A DNA stretch of 64,000 nt from Pseudomonas sp. MF4836 (GCF_002018875.1 NZ_MVOL01000003.1:186001-250000), one strand, 5' to 3'. Shown: positions 11,201 to 22,114, counted from the stretch's first letter. Program-made: numbers and translations. Notes: a model not told the origin generated them from the sequence alone.

Positions 11201-12030
11201 CGGTCGACCCCAAGCAAGTCCCGGCGCTGGATATTTCCATCGCTCAGTTGTTCCAGGGGCCCGACTTGATCGGCGCCTGGGCGCTCAAGGTTCGGCCAAC
11301 GCCCAAGGGCATGGCCTTCAACAGCCTGGACCTGGGCCTCAAGGGCATGGTGTTGCAGGGTGACGGCGGCTGGGAAGGCCAGGCCGGTACCAGCAACAGC
11401 TGGTTCAAGGGGCGCCTGGGGGGCAAGAACCTGGCAGACGTGCTCAAGGGCTGGGGCTTTGCACCGACGGTGACCAGTGAGGATTTCCATCTGGATGTCG
11501 ACGGTCGCTGGCCGGGCTCGCCGGCCTGGGTCGGCCTCAAGCGCTTCTCCGGCACCCTCGACGCGACCTTGCGCAAGGGCCAGTTCGTGGAAGTCGAAGG
11601 GGGCGCGCAGGCGCTGCGGGTATTTGGCCTGCTCAACTTCAACTCCATCGGCCGGCGCTTGCGCCTGGACTTCTCCGACCTGTTCGGCAAGGGCTTGAGC
11701 TACGACCGGGTGAAGGGTTTGCTGGTGGCGAGCAATGGTGTCTATGTGACCCGCGAACCCATCACCCTGGCCGGACCCTCGAGCAACCTGGAGCTCAATG
11801 GCACCCTGGACATGGTGGCTGACCAGGTGGATGCCAAGCTGCTGGTGACCTTGCCGGTGACCAACAACCTGCCGATTGCGGCTTTGATCGTCGGGGCGCC
11901 GGCGATCGGTGGTGCGCTGTTTCTGATCGACAAGCTGATCGGTGACCGTGTGGCGCGCTTTGCCAGTGTCAAATACAACGTCAAGGGGCCATGGAAAGAG
12001 CCGAAAATCACCTTCGACAAGCCCTTTTGA
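8227..12030 (+). CDS. yhdP: YhdP family AsmA-like phospholipid transport protein
   Basis: YhdP is a very long bridge-like protein of the AsmA family anchored in the inner membrane and reaching across the periplasm. With TamB and YdbH it is linked to phospholipid flow to the outer membrane. The 1267 residues match the family. There is a single N-terminal membrane helix (about 8-30), a long repeated beta-rich body, and an AsmA-like C-terminal region ending with a hydrophobic LPIAALIVGAPAIGGALFL stretch. ATG 8227 gives MERLIRLFAALIRWGLG and follows TTGGGAG. The gene lies in the rng-yhdP-nitrilase-tldD run typical of Pseudomonas. Confidence 0.95.
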   Translation: MERLIRLFAALIRWGLGLCAVLLVLTALYVSLGRELTPLVAEYRAEVEDKAQQALGLPVHIGALEGSWNGLSPVLVARDVMVGESANALRLDQVRVAPDVLASLLAWEVRIGRLELNGLNLNLKENSDGRWQLEGLPMQQDQPLDPEQLLNRMQMVARLSVLDSQVTLQPLDHGPISLTYVGLELRTGASRQSLEARLTLPDGQPVALNLQTRIRASQWRDGQADAYLSLPQSDWARWLPARLSQQWKLSELKAGGEFWLSWGEGTVQSAVVRLNAPQVSGAYAERKPVTLKNLALNAYFQRSDKGFSVLLDSLALNLGETRWQSRIQLQQTHAAEQVQELWHLQADRLDLTPLTPLIDALAPLPEGVAKAVDALKVTGVMRNVLLDYRPQETGDQRLSFAANLERVGFDAYYGAPAARNVSGSISGDLGQGELRMDSKDFSLHLYPIFAKPWQYIQANARLTWKLDKQGFTLVAPYLKVLGEEGKIAGDFLIRLHFDHTQEDYMDLRVGLLEGDGRYTAKYLPQVLSPALDEWLRTAILKGAVDEGFFQYQGSLNHGALDTARSISLFFKVHDAELAFQPGWPHVGKVSGDVLIEDSGVRILASKGQLLDTQVRDVYVNIPHVPSGQISHMYLDGEFAGGLGDGLKILQDAPIGTGSTFAGWQGEGDLKGKLKLDIPLAKGDEPKILVDFKTDKSRLKLSEPELELTQLKGDFRFDSSKGLSGQDISAQAFERPVTAQIFADGKGGKLSTRVVAKGQVAVKKLTDWLKVGQPLPVSGEVPYQLQLTLDGADSQMMVSSSLKGLAVDLPAPFGMPASMGRDSVFRMTLQGAERRYWFKYGELADFTFAAPGSNFAAGRGELFLGSGEAILPVAKGLRIRGVLSELDVEPWKALVDRYAGQDPGGSAKQLLSGAEFKVGKLSAFGTTLDQVSLQLQRKPAAWALQIDSQQAKGNVGIPDAKSAPMAINMQYVRLPAADPTAQADENAPDPLASVDPKQVPALDISIAQLFQGPDLIGAWALKVRPTPKGMAFNSLDLGLKGMVLQGDGGWEGQAGTSNSWFKGRLGGKNLADVLKGWGFAPTVTSEDFHLDVDGRWPGSPAWVGLKRFSGTLDATLRKGQFVEVEGGAQALRVFGLLNFNSIGRRLRLDFSDLFGKGLSYDRVKGLLVASNGVYVTREPITLAGPSSNLELNGTLDMVADQVDAKLLVTLPVTNNLPIAALIVGAPAIGGALFLIDKLIGDRVARFASVKYNVKGPWKEPKITFDKPF

Positions 12031-12088
12031 GAAACCACGGCCCAGGCCCATGGAGTAGCATGGCCGCATCCCCCATTCGGAGTGCGCC

Positions 12089-12928
12089 ATGTCTCTTGCG
12101 GTGATTCAAATGGTCAGCCAGAGCGATGTGCTGGCCAATCTGCAGGCGGCTCGCCGCCTGCTCGAACAAGCCGCCGCCGGTGGCGCAAAGCTGGCGGTGC
12201 TGCCGGAAAACTTCGCCGCCATGGGCCGCCGCGACGCCGCAGCCATTGGGCGCGCCGAAGCCTTGGGCGAAGGCCCGATCCTGCCCTGGTTGAAACAGAC
12301 CGCTTGCGACCTCAAGTTATGGATAGTCGCCGGCACGTTGCCCCTGCCGCCGGTGGATCAGCCGCAGGGCAAGGCCAATGCCTGCTCGCTGCTGGTGAAT
12401 GAGCACGGTGAGACGGTGGCGCGCTACGACAAGCTGCACTTGTTTGATGTTGATGTGGCAGACAATCGTGGGCGTTACCGCGAATCGGATGACTATGCTC
12501 ATGGAGAGCGAGTGGTGGTGGCCGATACCCCGGTCGGTCGTGTAGGCCTGTCGGTGTGTTACGACCTGCGTTTCCCCGAGCTGTACAGCGAACTGCGTGC
12601 GGCCGGGGCCGAGCTGATCACCGCGCCGTCGGCCTTTACCGCAGTCACCGGGGCCGCGCATTGGGAGGTGCTGATACGGGCCCGGGCCATCGAAACCCAG
12701 TGCTACCTGCTGGCGGCCGCCCAGGGTGGTACTCATCCGGGGCCTCGGGAGACCCATGGCCATGCCGCCATCGTCGACCCTTGGGGACGGGTGCTGGCAC
12801 AGCAGGATCAAGGCGAGGCCGTGCTGCTGGCCGAACGCGATAGCAGCGAACAGGCGTCCATACGGGCGCGGATGCCGGTGGCCAGTCACCGGCGCTTTTT
12901 CTCGCAAGGCGCGCAGCGACTTGCATAA
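12089..12928 (+). CDS. Carbon-nitrogen hydrolase, Nit/omega-amidase-like
   Basis: This is a nitrilase-superfamily amidohydrolase of 279 residues. The Glu-Lys-Cys catalytic triad is visible: Glu40 in AVLPENFA, Lys in RYDKLHLFD (about 113) and Cys in [13 protein letters not shown] (about 153). The sequence is closest in pattern to the Nit1/Nit2 branch, which includes deaminated-glutathione amidase and omega-amidase, so a metabolite-repair role is plausible. The substrate cannot be told from sequence. It starts 58 bp after yhdP and ends 26 bp before tldD, so it is probably in the same operon. Confidence 0.9.
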   Translation: MSLAVIQMVSQSDVLANLQAARRLLEQAAAGGAKLAVLPENFAAMGRRDAAAIGRAEALGEGPILPWLKQTACDLKLWIVAGTLPLPPVDQPQGKANACSLLVNEHGETVARYDKLHLFDVDVADNRGRYRESDDYAHGERVVVADTPVGRVGLSVCYDLRFPELYSELRAAGAELITAPSAFTAVTGAAHWEVLIRARAIETQCYLLAAAQGGTHPGPRETHGHAAIVDPWGRVLAQQDQGEAVLLAERDSSEQASIRARMPVASHRRFFSQGAQRLA

Positions 12929-12954
12929 GAACGACGAATTTAAGGCCAAAGCAT

Positions 12955-14397
12955 ATGAGCGGGTTGTTGTCCTCAGTCAGTGAACACCTTTTAGCCCCCG
13001 GCGGCGTGACCATCGAAAGCCTGCAAGGCGTGCTTGGCGATCTGGCCGGCCCGGGCATCGATGCGGCAGACCTGTATTTCCAGGGTCAGATCTCCGAGTC
13101 CTGGTCCCTGGAAGACGGCATCGTCAAGGAAGGCAGCTTCAATCTCGACCAGGGCGTTGGCGTGCGGGCGCAGTCCGGTGAAAAAACCGGCTTTGCCTAC
13201 AGCAATGCCATCACCCTGGAAGCCCTGGGCCTGGCCGCCCGCGCCGCGCGTTCGATTTCCCGTGCCGGACAAAACGGCAGCGTGCAGGCGTTCAGCACCC
13301 AGGACGTGGCCCAGTTGTACGCGCCGGACAACCCCCTGGAAGTCATCAGCCGCGCCGAAAAGGTCGAGCTGCTCAAGCGCATCGATGTGGCGACCCGGGC
13401 CCTGGACCCACGGATCCAGCAGGTCAGCGTGAGCATGGCCGGGGTCTGGGAACGCATTCTCGTTGCGTCCACCGATGGCAGCCTGGCGGCGGATGTGCGC
13501 CCGCTGGTGCGCTTCAACGTCAGCGTGATCGTCGAGCAGAACGGCCGTCGCGAGCGCGGTGGCCACGGCGGTGGCGGGCGTACCGACTACCGTTATTTCC
13601 TCGCCGAAGACCGTGCCATGGGCTATGCCCGTGAAGCTCTGCGCCAGGCCCTGGTCAACCTGGAAGCCATCCCGGCTCCGGCCGGCACCTTGCCGGTGGT
13701 CCTGGGGTCAGGCTGGTCGGGGGTGCTGCTGCACGAAGCGGTCGGCCACGGCCTGGAAGGCGATTTCAACCGCAAGGGCAGTTCAGCCTACAGCGGGCGC
13801 ATGGGCGAAATGGTTGCCTCCAAGCTTTGCACCATTGTCGACGACGGCACCCTGGCCGGGCGCCGCGGCTCGCTGACCGTGGATGACGAAGGCACGCCGA
13901 CCGAGTGCACGACCCTGATCGAAAACGGCGTCCTCAAGGGCTACATGCAAGACAAACTCAATGCCCGGTTGATGGGCGTGGCCCGCACCGGCAACGGTCG
14001 CCGTGAGTCTTACGCGCACCTGCCGATGCCACGCATGACCAACACCTACATGCTGGCTGGCGAAAGCGACCCAGAAGAAATCATCGCCTCGGTCAAACGC
14101 GGCATCTACTGCGCCAATTTGGGGGGCGGCCAGGTGGATATCACCAGCGGCAAGTTTGTGTTCTCCACCAGCGAGGCGTACCTGATCGAAGACGGCAAGA
14201 TCACCGCACCGGTCAAAGGCGCGACCCTGATCGGCAATGGCCCGGAAGCCATGAGCAAGGTGTCGATGGTCGGTAATGACCTGTCACTGGACAGCGGGGT
14301 AGGGACCTGTGGCAAGGATGGGCAGTCGGTACCGGTAGGTGTCGGTCAGCCAACCTTGAAAATCGACGCGATCACCGTGGGTGGCACGGGGTCCTGA
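12955..14397 (+). CDS. tldD: Metalloprotease TldD
   Basis: TldD forms a heterodimeric metalloprotease with PmbA/TldE that trims unfolded peptides (known for microcin B17 maturation and CcdA turnover in E. coli). The 480-residue length is normal. The zinc-binding HExxxH motif is visible as [13 protein letters not shown] around residue 260, which marks this as the catalytic subunit. The C-terminal region carries the usual Gly-rich [18 protein letters not shown]. Its partner pmbA lies 700 bp downstream, with the oppositely oriented yjgA between. Confidence 0.97.
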   Translation: MSGLLSSVSEHLLAPGGVTIESLQGVLGDLAGPGIDAADLYFQGQISESWSLEDGIVKEGSFNLDQGVGVRAQSGEKTGFAYSNAITLEALGLAARAARSISRAGQNGSVQAFSTQDVAQLYAPDNPLEVISRAEKVELLKRIDVATRALDPRIQQVSVSMAGVWERILVASTDGSLAADVRPLVRFNVSVIVEQNGRRERGGHGGGGRTDYRYFLAEDRAMGYAREALRQALVNLEAIPAPAGTLPVVLGSGWSGVLLHEAVGHGLEGDFNRKGSSAYSGRMGEMVASKLCTIVDDGTLAGRRGSLTVDDEGTPTECTTLIENGVLKGYMQDKLNARLMGVARTGNGRRESYAHLPMPRMTNTYMLAGESDPEEIIASVKRGIYCANLGGGQVDITSGKFVFSTSEAYLIEDGKITAPVKGATLIGNGPEAMSKVSMVGNDLSLDSGVGTCGKDGQSVPVGVGQPTLKIDAITVGGTGS

Positions 14398-14460
14398 TAG
14401 CGACGCTTGAAAACCTGCGAGCTGCGGGTGGGCTGCAAGGCAACCCACCTGGTCAAGGCT

Positions 14461-14982
14461 TCAGCGCAGACCGCGTTGAGTCTCGTCCAGCTCGCGGATG
14501 TACTTGAAGATTTTACGGCTCGACGCCGGTGGCTTGTTATGCGCCAGTTCGTGCTGGGCCTGACGGATCAGGGAGCGCAATTGCTGGCGATCAGCCTCGG
14601 GGTAGTCGATGACAAACTTCTCCAGCACGCCGTCATCGCCTGCGATCAAGCGATCGCGCCAGCGTTCCAGGCCGTGGAAGCGTTCGTTGTACTGCCGGGT
14701 GGAGGCATCGAGTTGATCGAGCAAGACCAGAATGGCGGCAGTGTCCTGATCGCGCATCAGCTTGCCGATGAACATGAGGTGCCGTTTACGCGCGATATTC
14801 GCGGTGTGCTTGGGCGCATCGGCCAGGGCCCGGCGCATGGCGTCGGTCAAAGGCAGTTTTGCCAGCAAGTCAGGCTTGAGTGTTGTAAGGCGCTCGCCGA
14901 GGTCAACCAGAGCATGCAGCTCGCGTTTGACCTGGGATTTGCTTTTCTCCCCATCGAGGGAGTCGTCGTAAGAATCAACCAT
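14461..14982 (-). CDS. yjgA: Ribosome-associated protein YjgA/DarP
   Basis: This is a UPF0307-family protein; DarP/YjgA associates with late 50S ribosomal precursors. At 173 residues it is strongly charged and alpha-helical. It starts [22 protein letters not shown], with family-type segments [17 protein letters not shown] and [20 protein letters not shown] 14982 is preferred over the in-frame TTG at 14997 because it gives the acidic family N-terminus. It is transcribed against its neighbours, between tldD and pmbA, an arrangement conserved in many gamma-proteobacteria. Confidence 0.93.
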   Translation of the reverse strand: MVDSYDDSLDGEKSKSQVKRELHALVDLGERLTTLKPDLLAKLPLTDAMRRALADAPKHTANIARKRHLMFIGKLMRDQDTAAILVLLDQLDASTRQYNERFHGLERWRDRLIAGDDGVLEKFVIDYPEADRQQLRSLIRQAQHELAHNKPPASSRKIFKYIRELDETQRGLR

Positions 14983-15090
14983 GGTGGCAGTCCGCAAAGA
15001 AACGCCGCCATGATAACCAGTCGGGGGCCGCTTGTCCGGCCCGGTCGCTCGAAGGCCTTAACCGAAAGCAGAATTTGAGTGGAGAACACC

Positions 15091-16437
15091 ATGAGTGCAG
15101 CAGAAAGCGTCGGCCCACAAGCTTTGCCGGCACTGCAGGAACAAGTCGAGCAGATCATTGCCGAAGCCAAGCGCCAGGGCGCCAGTGCCTGTGAAGTGGC
15201 GGTGTCCCTGGAGCAGGGCCTGTCGACCTCGGTGCGCCAGCGCGAAGTCGAGACCGTGGAGTTCAACCGCGACCAGGGCTTTGGCATCACCCTCTATGTG
15301 GGGCAGCGCAAAGGCTCGGCCAGCACCTCGGCCAGTGGCCCGGATGCGATCCGCGAAACCGTGGCCGCCGCGTTGGCCATCGCCAAGCACACCTCGGAAG
15401 ACGAGGCCTCGGGCCTGGCCGATGCGTCCTTGATGGCCACCAACCTGCAGGATTTCGACCTGTTTCACGCCTGGGACATCACTCCCGAACAAGCCATTGA
15501 ACAGGCCCTGGCCTGCGAAGCGGCGGCCTTTGCTGCCGACAGCCGGATCAAGAATGCCGATGGCACCACCTTGAGCACCCATCAAGGCTGCCGCGTGTAT
15601 GGCAACAGCCATGGGTTTGTCGGCGGTTACGCCTCGACTCGTCATAGCCTGAGCTGCGTGATGATCGCTGAAGCCGATGGCCAGATGCAGCGCGACTATT
15701 GGTACGACGTGAGCCGCCAGGGCGAATTGCTGGCTGACCCGGTCAGCATCGGTCAGCGCGCTGCACAACGGGCCGCGAGCCGCCTGGGCGCGCGCCCGGT
15801 CCCGACCTGTGAAGTGCCGGTGCTGTTCTCCGCGGAGCTGGCCGGCGGCCTGTTCGGCAGTTTCCTGGGGGCGATTTCGGGTGGCAATCTGTACCGCAAG
15901 TCATCGTTTCTCGAAGGCGCCCTGGGCCAGCAGTTGTTCCCGCAGTGGCTGACCATCGATGAGCGGCCGCACCTGATGCGCGCCATGGGCAGCTCGGCGT
16001 TCGACGGCGACGGCCTGGCCACCTATGCCAAGCCGTTCGTTCAGGACGGCGAGCTGGTGTCCTACATCCTCGGCACCTATTCCGGTCGCAAACTCGGCCT
16101 GCCCAGCACCGCCAACGCCGGCGGCGTGCACAACCTGTTCATCACCCATGGCGATGAAGACCAGGCGGCACTGCTGCGGCGCATGGGGCGCGGACTGTTG
16201 GTGACCGAGCTGATGGGACACGGCCTGAATATGGTCACTGGCGATTACTCCCGCGGCGCGGCCGGGTTCTGGGTCCAGAACGGCGAGATCCAGTTCGCAG
16301 TCCAGGAAGTGACCATTGCCGGCAATATGCGTGACATGTTCAAGCAGATCGTCGCCGTAGGTAACGATCTGGAGCTGCGTAGCAACATCCGCACCGGCTC
16401 GGTACTGATCGAACGCATGACCGTCGCCGGCAGCTAA
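15091..16437 (+). CDS. pmbA: Metalloprotease PmbA/TldE
   Basis: PmbA (TldE) is the non-zinc partner of TldD in the TldDE protease, which clears peptides in the cytoplasm. The 448-residue length is normal. Family stretches include FNRDQGFGITLYVGQRKGSAS and ELMGHGLNMVTGDYSRGAAGFW near the C-terminus. The HExxxH zinc motif of TldD is absent, as expected. ATG 15091 follows TGGAGAACACC; an upstream in-frame GTG (15079) is disregarded. It is followed directly by an intrinsic terminator. Confidence 0.97.
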   Translation: MSAAESVGPQALPALQEQVEQIIAEAKRQGASACEVAVSLEQGLSTSVRQREVETVEFNRDQGFGITLYVGQRKGSASTSASGPDAIRETVAAALAIAKHTSEDEASGLADASLMATNLQDFDLFHAWDITPEQAIEQALACEAAAFAADSRIKNADGTTLSTHQGCRVYGNSHGFVGGYASTRHSLSCVMIAEADGQMQRDYWYDVSRQGELLADPVSIGQRAAQRAASRLGARPVPTCEVPVLFSAELAGGLFGSFLGAISGGNLYRKSSFLEGALGQQLFPQWLTIDERPHLMRAMGSSAFDGDGLATYAKPFVQDGELVSYILGTYSGRKLGLPSTANAGGVHNLFITHGDEDQAALLRRMGRGLLVTELMGHGLNMVTGDYSRGAAGFWVQNGEIQFAVQEVTIAGNMRDMFKQIVAVGNDLELRSNIRTGSVLIERMTVAGS

Positions 16438-16454
16438 ACGCTCCTGCTGTCACC

Positions 16455-16492
16455 GAAACGCGCCTTCCTTTGCGGGATGGCGCGTTTTTTTT
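16455..16492 (+). terminator. Intrinsic terminator after pmbA
   Basis: An AACGCGCC / GGCGCGTT stem closes a loop of about 14 bases and is followed by a run of eight T. It sits 18 bp after the pmbA stop and separates the tldD/pmbA region from the Fur-linked operon. Confidence 0.9.
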
Positions 16493-16587
16493 GCTCGGGA
16501 TTTACCGGTGATCTGCGCTGTGAATTCCGGCATGTGGCTGCAACCCGTCGCGGCGGATTCTGCAATGGCCGAGACGGCCGTGCTTGT

Positions 16588-16606
16588 TTTGATTCTCAAT
16601 ATCATT
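16588..16606 (-). promoter_or_regulatory. Probable Fur box upstream of fagA
   Basis: Read on the minus strand, GATATTGAGAATCAAA matches about 13 of 16 positions of the Pseudomonas-style Fur site GATAATGAGAATCATT. A second AT-rich Fur-like stretch (ATAAATCTCATTATTGAAT, 16612-16630) follows immediately. The region is the sharpest AT-rich spot nearby and lies 36-54 bp before the fagA ATG. In P. aeruginosa the same operon is Fur-repressed, which supports the call. Confidence 0.75.
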
Positions 16607-16641
16607 TAATAATAAATCTCATTATTGAATGAGCCCAGGTC

Positions 16642-17029
16642 ATGAGTTCTGCCTTGCACGAGCAGCCTTACCTCGAAAGCTGGCGCTGGATGAGTCGCCA
16701 GATCCGTTGCGCCCTCGATCCGGACGAGCCGCGTCTGATCGAGCATTACCTGGCCGAAGGGCGCTATCTGGCCTGTTGCACGGCTACCTCGCCCTGGACC
16801 GTGGCCGAAACTTCTTTGCGGCTCCTGCTCGACACCGCCGCCGATACGGCCCTGCCCTGGCATTGGCGCAGCCAGTGCATGGACCAGGCCTGGCGGCCGT
16901 TGCGCGATCTGGAGCGCCTGTCCCTGTGCAAATGCCGGCTCAAACGCTGGCAAAGCTATGCCTGGCAGTTGGCGACCTGCTCGCTGCAGCCTTCCATCCC
17001 TCTGAATGAACTGGTGCAAGGATTTCCCG

Positions 17030-17037
<8 letters not shown>
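16642..17037 (+). CDS. fagA: Fur-associated protein FagA
   Basis: FagA is the first gene of the iron-regulated fagA-fumC-orfX-sodA operon described in P. aeruginosa. Its biochemical role is unknown. The 131-residue product has no membrane segment and is rich in Cys and Trp (Cys in IRCALD, LACCTA, SQCMD, LCKCRL and ATCSL), so metal or redox binding is conceivable but unproven. It starts MSSALHEQPYLESWRWM. Its end overlaps the fumC start by 8 bp, implying coupled translation. The Fur-type site lies just upstream. Confidence 0.88.
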
Positions 17038-18406
<1,369 letters not shown>

Positions 18407-18436
18407 CCCCCCCCGTCACTGCTTTGGAGGCTCACC

Positions 18437-18886
18437 ATGGAGCACTGGAAACGCACGATCGAAAGGGCCAATCGCTTCTTCACCCAAGGCGATCTGGTGG
18501 ACGCTCGCGAGTATTACCTGCAGGCGCTGGCCCTGGCCCAGGTGTTGTTCGAGCGTTGGTCGAATGCCGACGAAGCGGTGGCGGCCTGCGTCATTTCCCA
18601 TCACAACCTGGCGGATCTGCATCTGCGCCTGAACCAGCCGGAGGAGAGCGCGGAGTACCTGTGCGCCATCCATCAGCGGCTGTTGCAGACCATGCAGGAT
18701 GCGCGCCTGGCCCCGGCCTTGCGCGAGGCGGCATTGCGCCAGAGCAGCAAGACCTATGTCGAGCTGCTCAATTTCATCAGCGAGCACGGCGAATACCCGC
18801 GTACCCACCGCTTGCTGGAGAGCAATGTCGCGCAACTGGCCTCCGGCCCCGCGACCTCGAACGGCCCTTATTACGGAGTACATTGA
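18437..18886 (+). CDS. OrfX of the fumC-sodA operon (TPR-like)
   Basis: This 149-residue soluble protein corresponds by position to OrfX between fumC and sodA in P. aeruginosa. It is almost wholly alpha-helical. The segment [25 protein letters not shown] (residues about 10-34) has the pattern of a tetratricopeptide helix pair, and a second similar pair follows ([21 protein letters not shown]), suggesting a small TPR-type scaffold. Its function is not known. It ends one base before the sodA start. Confidence 0.85.
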   Translation: MEHWKRTIERANRFFTQGDLVDAREYYLQALALAQVLFERWSNADEAVAACVISHHNLADLHLRLNQPEESAEYLCAIHQRLLQTMQDARLAPALREAALRQSSKTYVELLNFISEHGEYPRTHRLLESNVAQLASGPATSNGPYYGVH

Positions 18887-18887
18887 T

Positions 18888-19499
18888 ATGTCTTTTACCT
18901 TGCCTGCCTTGCCCTACGCCTATGACGCCCTGGAACCGCATATCGATGCGCAGACCATGGAAATCCACTACACCAAGCACCACCAGACCTACATCAACAA
19001 CCTCAACGCGGCTGTCGAAGGCACCGAGTGGGCTGACTGGTCGGTAGAAAAGCTGGTGGCCAGCGTTCAGCAGTTGCCGGAAAAACTGCGTGCCGCGGTG
19101 ATCAACCAGGGCGGCGGACATGCCAACCACTCATTGTTCTGGGCAGTCATGGCGCCCAATGGCGGTGGCAAGCCGGAGGGCGACCTGGGGCGTGCAATCG
19201 ACGAGCAGTTGGGGGGCTTCGAGAGTTTCAAGGAAGCCTTCACCAAAGCCGCACTGACCCGCTTTGGCAGCGGCTGGGCCTGGCTCAGCGTGACGCCGCA
19301 AAAGACCCTGGTGGTGGAAAGCAGCGGTAACCAGGACAGCCCGCTGATGAACGGCAATACGCCGATCCTCGGCCTGGACGTGTGGGAGCACGCCTACTAC
19401 CTGCGCTACCAGAACCGTCGCCCGGAATACATCAACGCGTTCTACAACGTCGTCCATTGGCCGGAAGTCGCTCAGCGCTACCAGGCCGCGCTGGTTTGA
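18888..19499 (+). CDS. sodA: Manganese superoxide dismutase
   Basis: SodA converts superoxide to oxygen and hydrogen peroxide using manganese. The 203-residue length is normal. Metal ligands are visible: His27 ([10 protein letters not shown]), His in [11 protein letters not shown], and Asp and His in [13 protein letters not shown]. The [11 protein letters not shown] and WGxxGG-type surroundings favour the Mn over the Fe form. It lies in the Fur-linked operon with iron-independent fumarase, so its induction in iron starvation replaces Fe-SOD. ATG 18888 follows TTACGGAG. The next gene is a ZIP metal transporter. Confidence 0.96.
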   Translation: MSFTLPALPYAYDALEPHIDAQTMEIHYTKHHQTYINNLNAAVEGTEWADWSVEKLVASVQQLPEKLRAAVINQGGGHANHSLFWAVMAPNGGGKPEGDLGRAIDEQLGGFESFKEAFTKAALTRFGSGWAWLSVTPQKTLVVESSGNQDSPLMNGNTPILGLDVWEHAYYLRYQNRRPEYINAFYNVVHWPEVAQRYQAALV

Positions 19500-19530
19500 A
19501 CCCTCACCATAAAAAGATCTAAGGCCGACT

Positions 19531-20424
19531 ATGGGCACTGAAACACTGGCGATCAGCAGCGTGCGAATGTTTCGTTATGCGTTTGGTTCGTTGTTGCTGT
19601 TGGCGGGTACCGCATTGCTGGTGGCCAAGGGCCTGAGCTGGCTGGATCTGGAGCCGAAACTATTGCGGGCCCTGGAAGGCGGGGCGCTCTGTGCCTTGGG
19701 CACAGCACTGGGGGCGGTCCCGGTGCTGGTCATTCGCAAGATGCCCCAGGCGCTCAACGACACGCTGCTGGGTTTCGGTGCCGGGGTGATGCTTGCGGCG
19801 ACGGCGTTTTCCCTGATTGTGCCGGGAATTGCCGCCGCCACGAGCCTTGGCCTGTCGCCCTGGGGCTCCAGCGGACTGATCAGCCTGGGCATCATGCTCG
19901 GTGCCTTCGGCCTGTTTCTGGTGGACCGCAAGGTCTCGGGGGCCAGCCCGGAAATGCTGGTTGGCACACCGGGGCATCCGGTGATTCCTCCGCGTATCTG
20001 GCTGTTTGTGTTCGCGATCATCGCCCACAACATCCCGGAAGGCATGGCGGTGGGGGTGTCTGCCGGTGGCGGCATGCCCGACGCCGACAGCCTGGCCATG
20101 GGCATCGCTTTGCAGGATGTGCCGGAGGGCCTGGTCATCGCGCTGGTGTTGGCGGGGGTCGGGATGTCGCGGGTCAAGGCATTCCTGATTGGCGCGGCCT
20201 CAGGCCTGGTCGAACCGGTGTTTGCCTTGCTCTGCGCCTGGCTGGTGAGCCTGGCCGAGATCCTGTTGCCCCTGGGCCTGGCACTGGCCGCAGGCGCCAT
20301 GTTGCTGGTGGTGACCCACGAAGTGATTCCCGAGTCGCGGCGCAACGGTCACGAGAAGCTTGCGAGCCTGGGGCTGTGCATCGGTTTCTGTCTGATGATG
20401 GTGATGGATACGGCGCTGGCCTGA
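19531..20424 (+). CDS. ZIP family divalent metal transporter
   Basis: This 297-residue inner-membrane protein has about eight hydrophobic segments. The ZIP metal-path motifs are clear: HNIPEGMAVGVSAG near residues 168-181 and LQDVPEGLVIALVL about 22 residues later. It lies 31 bp after sodA in the same orientation, as in P. aeruginosa, so it is probably the last gene of the fagA-fumC-orfX-sodA unit. Manganese or zinc uptake would fit with loading Mn into SodA when iron is short. The metal is inferred from context only. Confidence 0.9.
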   Translation: MGTETLAISSVRMFRYAFGSLLLLAGTALLVAKGLSWLDLEPKLLRALEGGALCALGTALGAVPVLVIRKMPQALNDTLLGFGAGVMLAATAFSLIVPGIAAATSLGLSPWGSSGLISLGIMLGAFGLFLVDRKVSGASPEMLVGTPGHPVIPPRIWLFVFAIIAHNIPEGMAVGVSAGGGMPDADSLAMGIALQDVPEGLVIALVLAGVGMSRVKAFLIGAASGLVEPVFALLCAWLVSLAEILLPLGLALAAGAMLLVVTHEVIPESRRNGHEKLASLGLCIGFCLMMVMDTALA

Positions 20425-20450
20425 CGAGCTAAATAGAGGCCTGGCCTGGT

Positions 20451-20476
20451 GCGCGTCGGCTGGACAGTCGACGCGC
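20451..20476. terminator. Hairpin between convergent ZIP and ptsO genes
   Basis: The arms GCGCGTCG and CGACGCGC form an 8-bp stem with a 10-base loop between two convergent genes. No T-run follows on either strand, so it may be a weak or factor-assisted terminator. Confidence 0.5.
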
Positions 20477-20488
20477 CGAGGGCGTTGC

Positions 20489-20761
20489 TTACTCGCCTTC
20501 GTCGAAATAATTGTTGATCAATGCCACCAGCGCATCCAGCGCTTCCTGCTCTTGCTCGCCTTCGGTTTTCAGATGAATGCGGGTGCCTTTGCCTGCCGCC
20601 AACATCATCATTGCCATGATGCTTTTACCGTCGACCATGGAGTCCGGAGTCCTGCCCGCCCTGATCTGGCACGGAAACTGGCCGGCCACACCGACAAATT
20701 TTGCAGAAGCCCGGGCATGCAAGCCCAGTTTGTTGATGATTTCAATTTCCAGAGCAGGCAT
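20489..20761 (-). CDS. ptsO: Nitrogen PTS phosphocarrier protein NPr
   Basis: NPr is the HPr-like carrier of the nitrogen-related phosphotransferase system and passes phosphate from PtsP (EI-Ntr, not in this window) to PtsN. The 90-residue length is normal. The phosphorylated His15 is in IINKLGLHARAS, and a serine site segment GKSIMAMMMLAAGKGT is present. It is the distal gene of the rpoN-hpf-ptsN-rapZ-ptsO cluster, starting 16 bp after rapZ. Confidence 0.96.
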   Translation of the reverse strand: MPALEIEIINKLGLHARASAKFVGVAGQFPCQIRAGRTPDSMVDGKSIMAMMMLAAGKGTRIHLKTEGEQEQEALDALVALINNYFDEGE

Positions 20762-20777
20762 CGCGGTGGTGGTCCTT

Positions 20778-21635
20778 TCAGCTAAGGTCGCGGTGGCGAA
20801 CCTGGACGTTCTTCAGGGATTGTTGCAGGACCTGGCCCAGGCGTTCGGTCAGGTAGACCGAGCGGTGATGCCCGCCCGTGCAGCCAATGGCAATAGTGAC
20901 GTAAGCGCGGTTGCTGGCGGCAAAGCGTGGCAACCATTTGAGCAGGTAGCTGGAGATATCCTGGAACATGTCTTCGACATCGGGCTGTGCGGCCAGATAA
21001 TCGGCTACAGGCTGGTCCAGTCCTGACTGGTCGCGCAATTCGGGCTTCCAGTAGGGATTGGGCAGGCAGCGCACGTCGAACACCAGGTCGGCATCCACCG
21101 GCATGCCCCGCTTGAAGCCAAAGGACTCCACCAAAAACGCGGTGCCCGGCTCCGGCTGGTTCAGCAGGCGCAACTTGATGGTGTCGCGCAGCTGATACAG
21201 GTTCAGATTAGTGGTGTTGATGGTCAGGTCGGCCAGGTCGACGATCGGGCCCAGGAGTTGGGTTTCGTCCTGAATCGCCTCGGCCAGGGAGCGATTGGCG
21301 CTGCTCAGCGGGTGGCGGCGGCGGGTTTCCGAGAACCGCTTGAGCAGGGTCTCCTCGTCGGCGTCCAGGTACAGCACATCGCACTGGATGTGCCGGCTGC
21401 GCACTTCTTCCAACAGCTCGGGGAAGCGTGACAGGTGGCTTGGCAGGTTGCGCGCATCGATCGATACCGCCACCAGCGGTTGCGCCAGCTCGGTGTGGAT
21501 CAACGCACGCTCGGCCAACTCCGGCAGCAGGCCTGCCGGCAAGTTGTCGATGCAGTAGTAGCCGTTATCCTCCAGGACAGCGAGGGCGGTACTTTTACCG
21601 GAGCCGGAGCGGCCGCTGACAATGATCAAGCGCAT
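20778..21635 (-). CDS. rapZ: RNase adapter / nucleotide-binding protein RapZ
   Basis: RapZ binds nucleotides and in E. coli guides RNase E to the GlmZ small RNA, tuning glucosamine-6-phosphate synthesis. In Pseudomonas its RNA target is less certain. The 285-residue length is normal. The Walker A loop SGRSGSGKS is at residues 7-15. The C-terminal RNA/ligand domain shows [16 protein letters not shown] near residue 250. It sits 2 bp after ptsN, in the conserved rpoN cluster. Confidence 0.96.
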   Translation of the reverse strand: MRLIIVSGRSGSGKSTALAVLEDNGYYCIDNLPAGLLPELAERALIHTELAQPLVAVSIDARNLPSHLSRFPELLEEVRSRHIQCDVLYLDADEETLLKRFSETRRRHPLSSANRSLAEAIQDETQLLGPIVDLADLTINTTNLNLYQLRDTIKLRLLNQPEPGTAFLVESFGFKRGMPVDADLVFDVRCLPNPYWKPELRDQSGLDQPVADYLAAQPDVEDMFQDISSYLLKWLPRFAASNRAYVTIAIGCTGGHHRSVYLTERLGQVLQQSLKNVQVRHRDLS

Positions 21636-21637
21636 GG

Positions 21638-22102
21638 TTACTGACCGTTCTGCTCGTCCAGGACTACCTGATACAGGGCTTGGTTGCTGTCGGCGCTGCG
21701 CAGCCTGTCACGCACTTCCTTGCGATCAAGCATGCTGGCGATCTGCCGCAGCAGTTCCAGGTGCGCATCGGTGGCAGCTTCGGGGACCAGCAGTACGAAC
21801 AGCAGGTCGACCGGAGCGCCGTCGATGGCGTCGAAATCGATGGGAGCGTCCAGGTGCATCAACGCACTGATGGGCGACTCGCAGCCTTTGAGGCGGCAAT
21901 GTGGAATGGCGATGCCGTTGCCAAAACCGGTGGAACCGAGTTTTTCACGGGCAATCAGGCTCTCGAAGACATCCTGCATCTCCAGATCCGGCACTTCACG
22001 GCTGATCAGGTTGGCAATTTGTTCGAGGGCGCGTTTTTTACTGCCGCCCGGCACGTTCACGAGGGAACGGCCGGGGGTCAGGATACTTTCAAGTCGGATC
22101 AT
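21638..22102 (-). CDS. ptsN: Nitrogen PTS EIIA component
   Basis: PtsN (EIIA-Ntr) is the final phosphate acceptor of the nitrogen PTS and regulates potassium, carbon storage and other targets by protein contact. The 154-residue length is normal. The phosphorylated His68 lies in [11 protein letters not shown]. No sugar-transport EIIB/EIIC domain is fused. It is 12 bp downstream of hpf in the rpoN operon. Confidence 0.96.
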   Translation of the reverse strand: MIRLESILTPGRSLVNVPGGSKKRALEQIANLISREVPDLEMQDVFESLIAREKLGSTGFGNGIAIPHCRLKGCESPISALMHLDAPIDFDAIDGAPVDLLFVLLVPEAATDAHLELLRQIASMLDRKEVRDRLRSADSNQALYQVVLDEQNGQ

Positions 22103-22114
22103 GGGAGGGGAGTG

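Noticed and set aside
10006..12090. Long antisense frame over yhdP (694 codons), and similar ones over rng and hisD
   Set aside because: They are GC-driven shadows of true genes whose protein families are clear on the plus strand.
18407..18436. C-run after fumC as a possible frameshift or slippage site
   Set aside because: The run of C lies after the fumC stop codon, in the intergenic gap before orfX, so no coding frame is affected.
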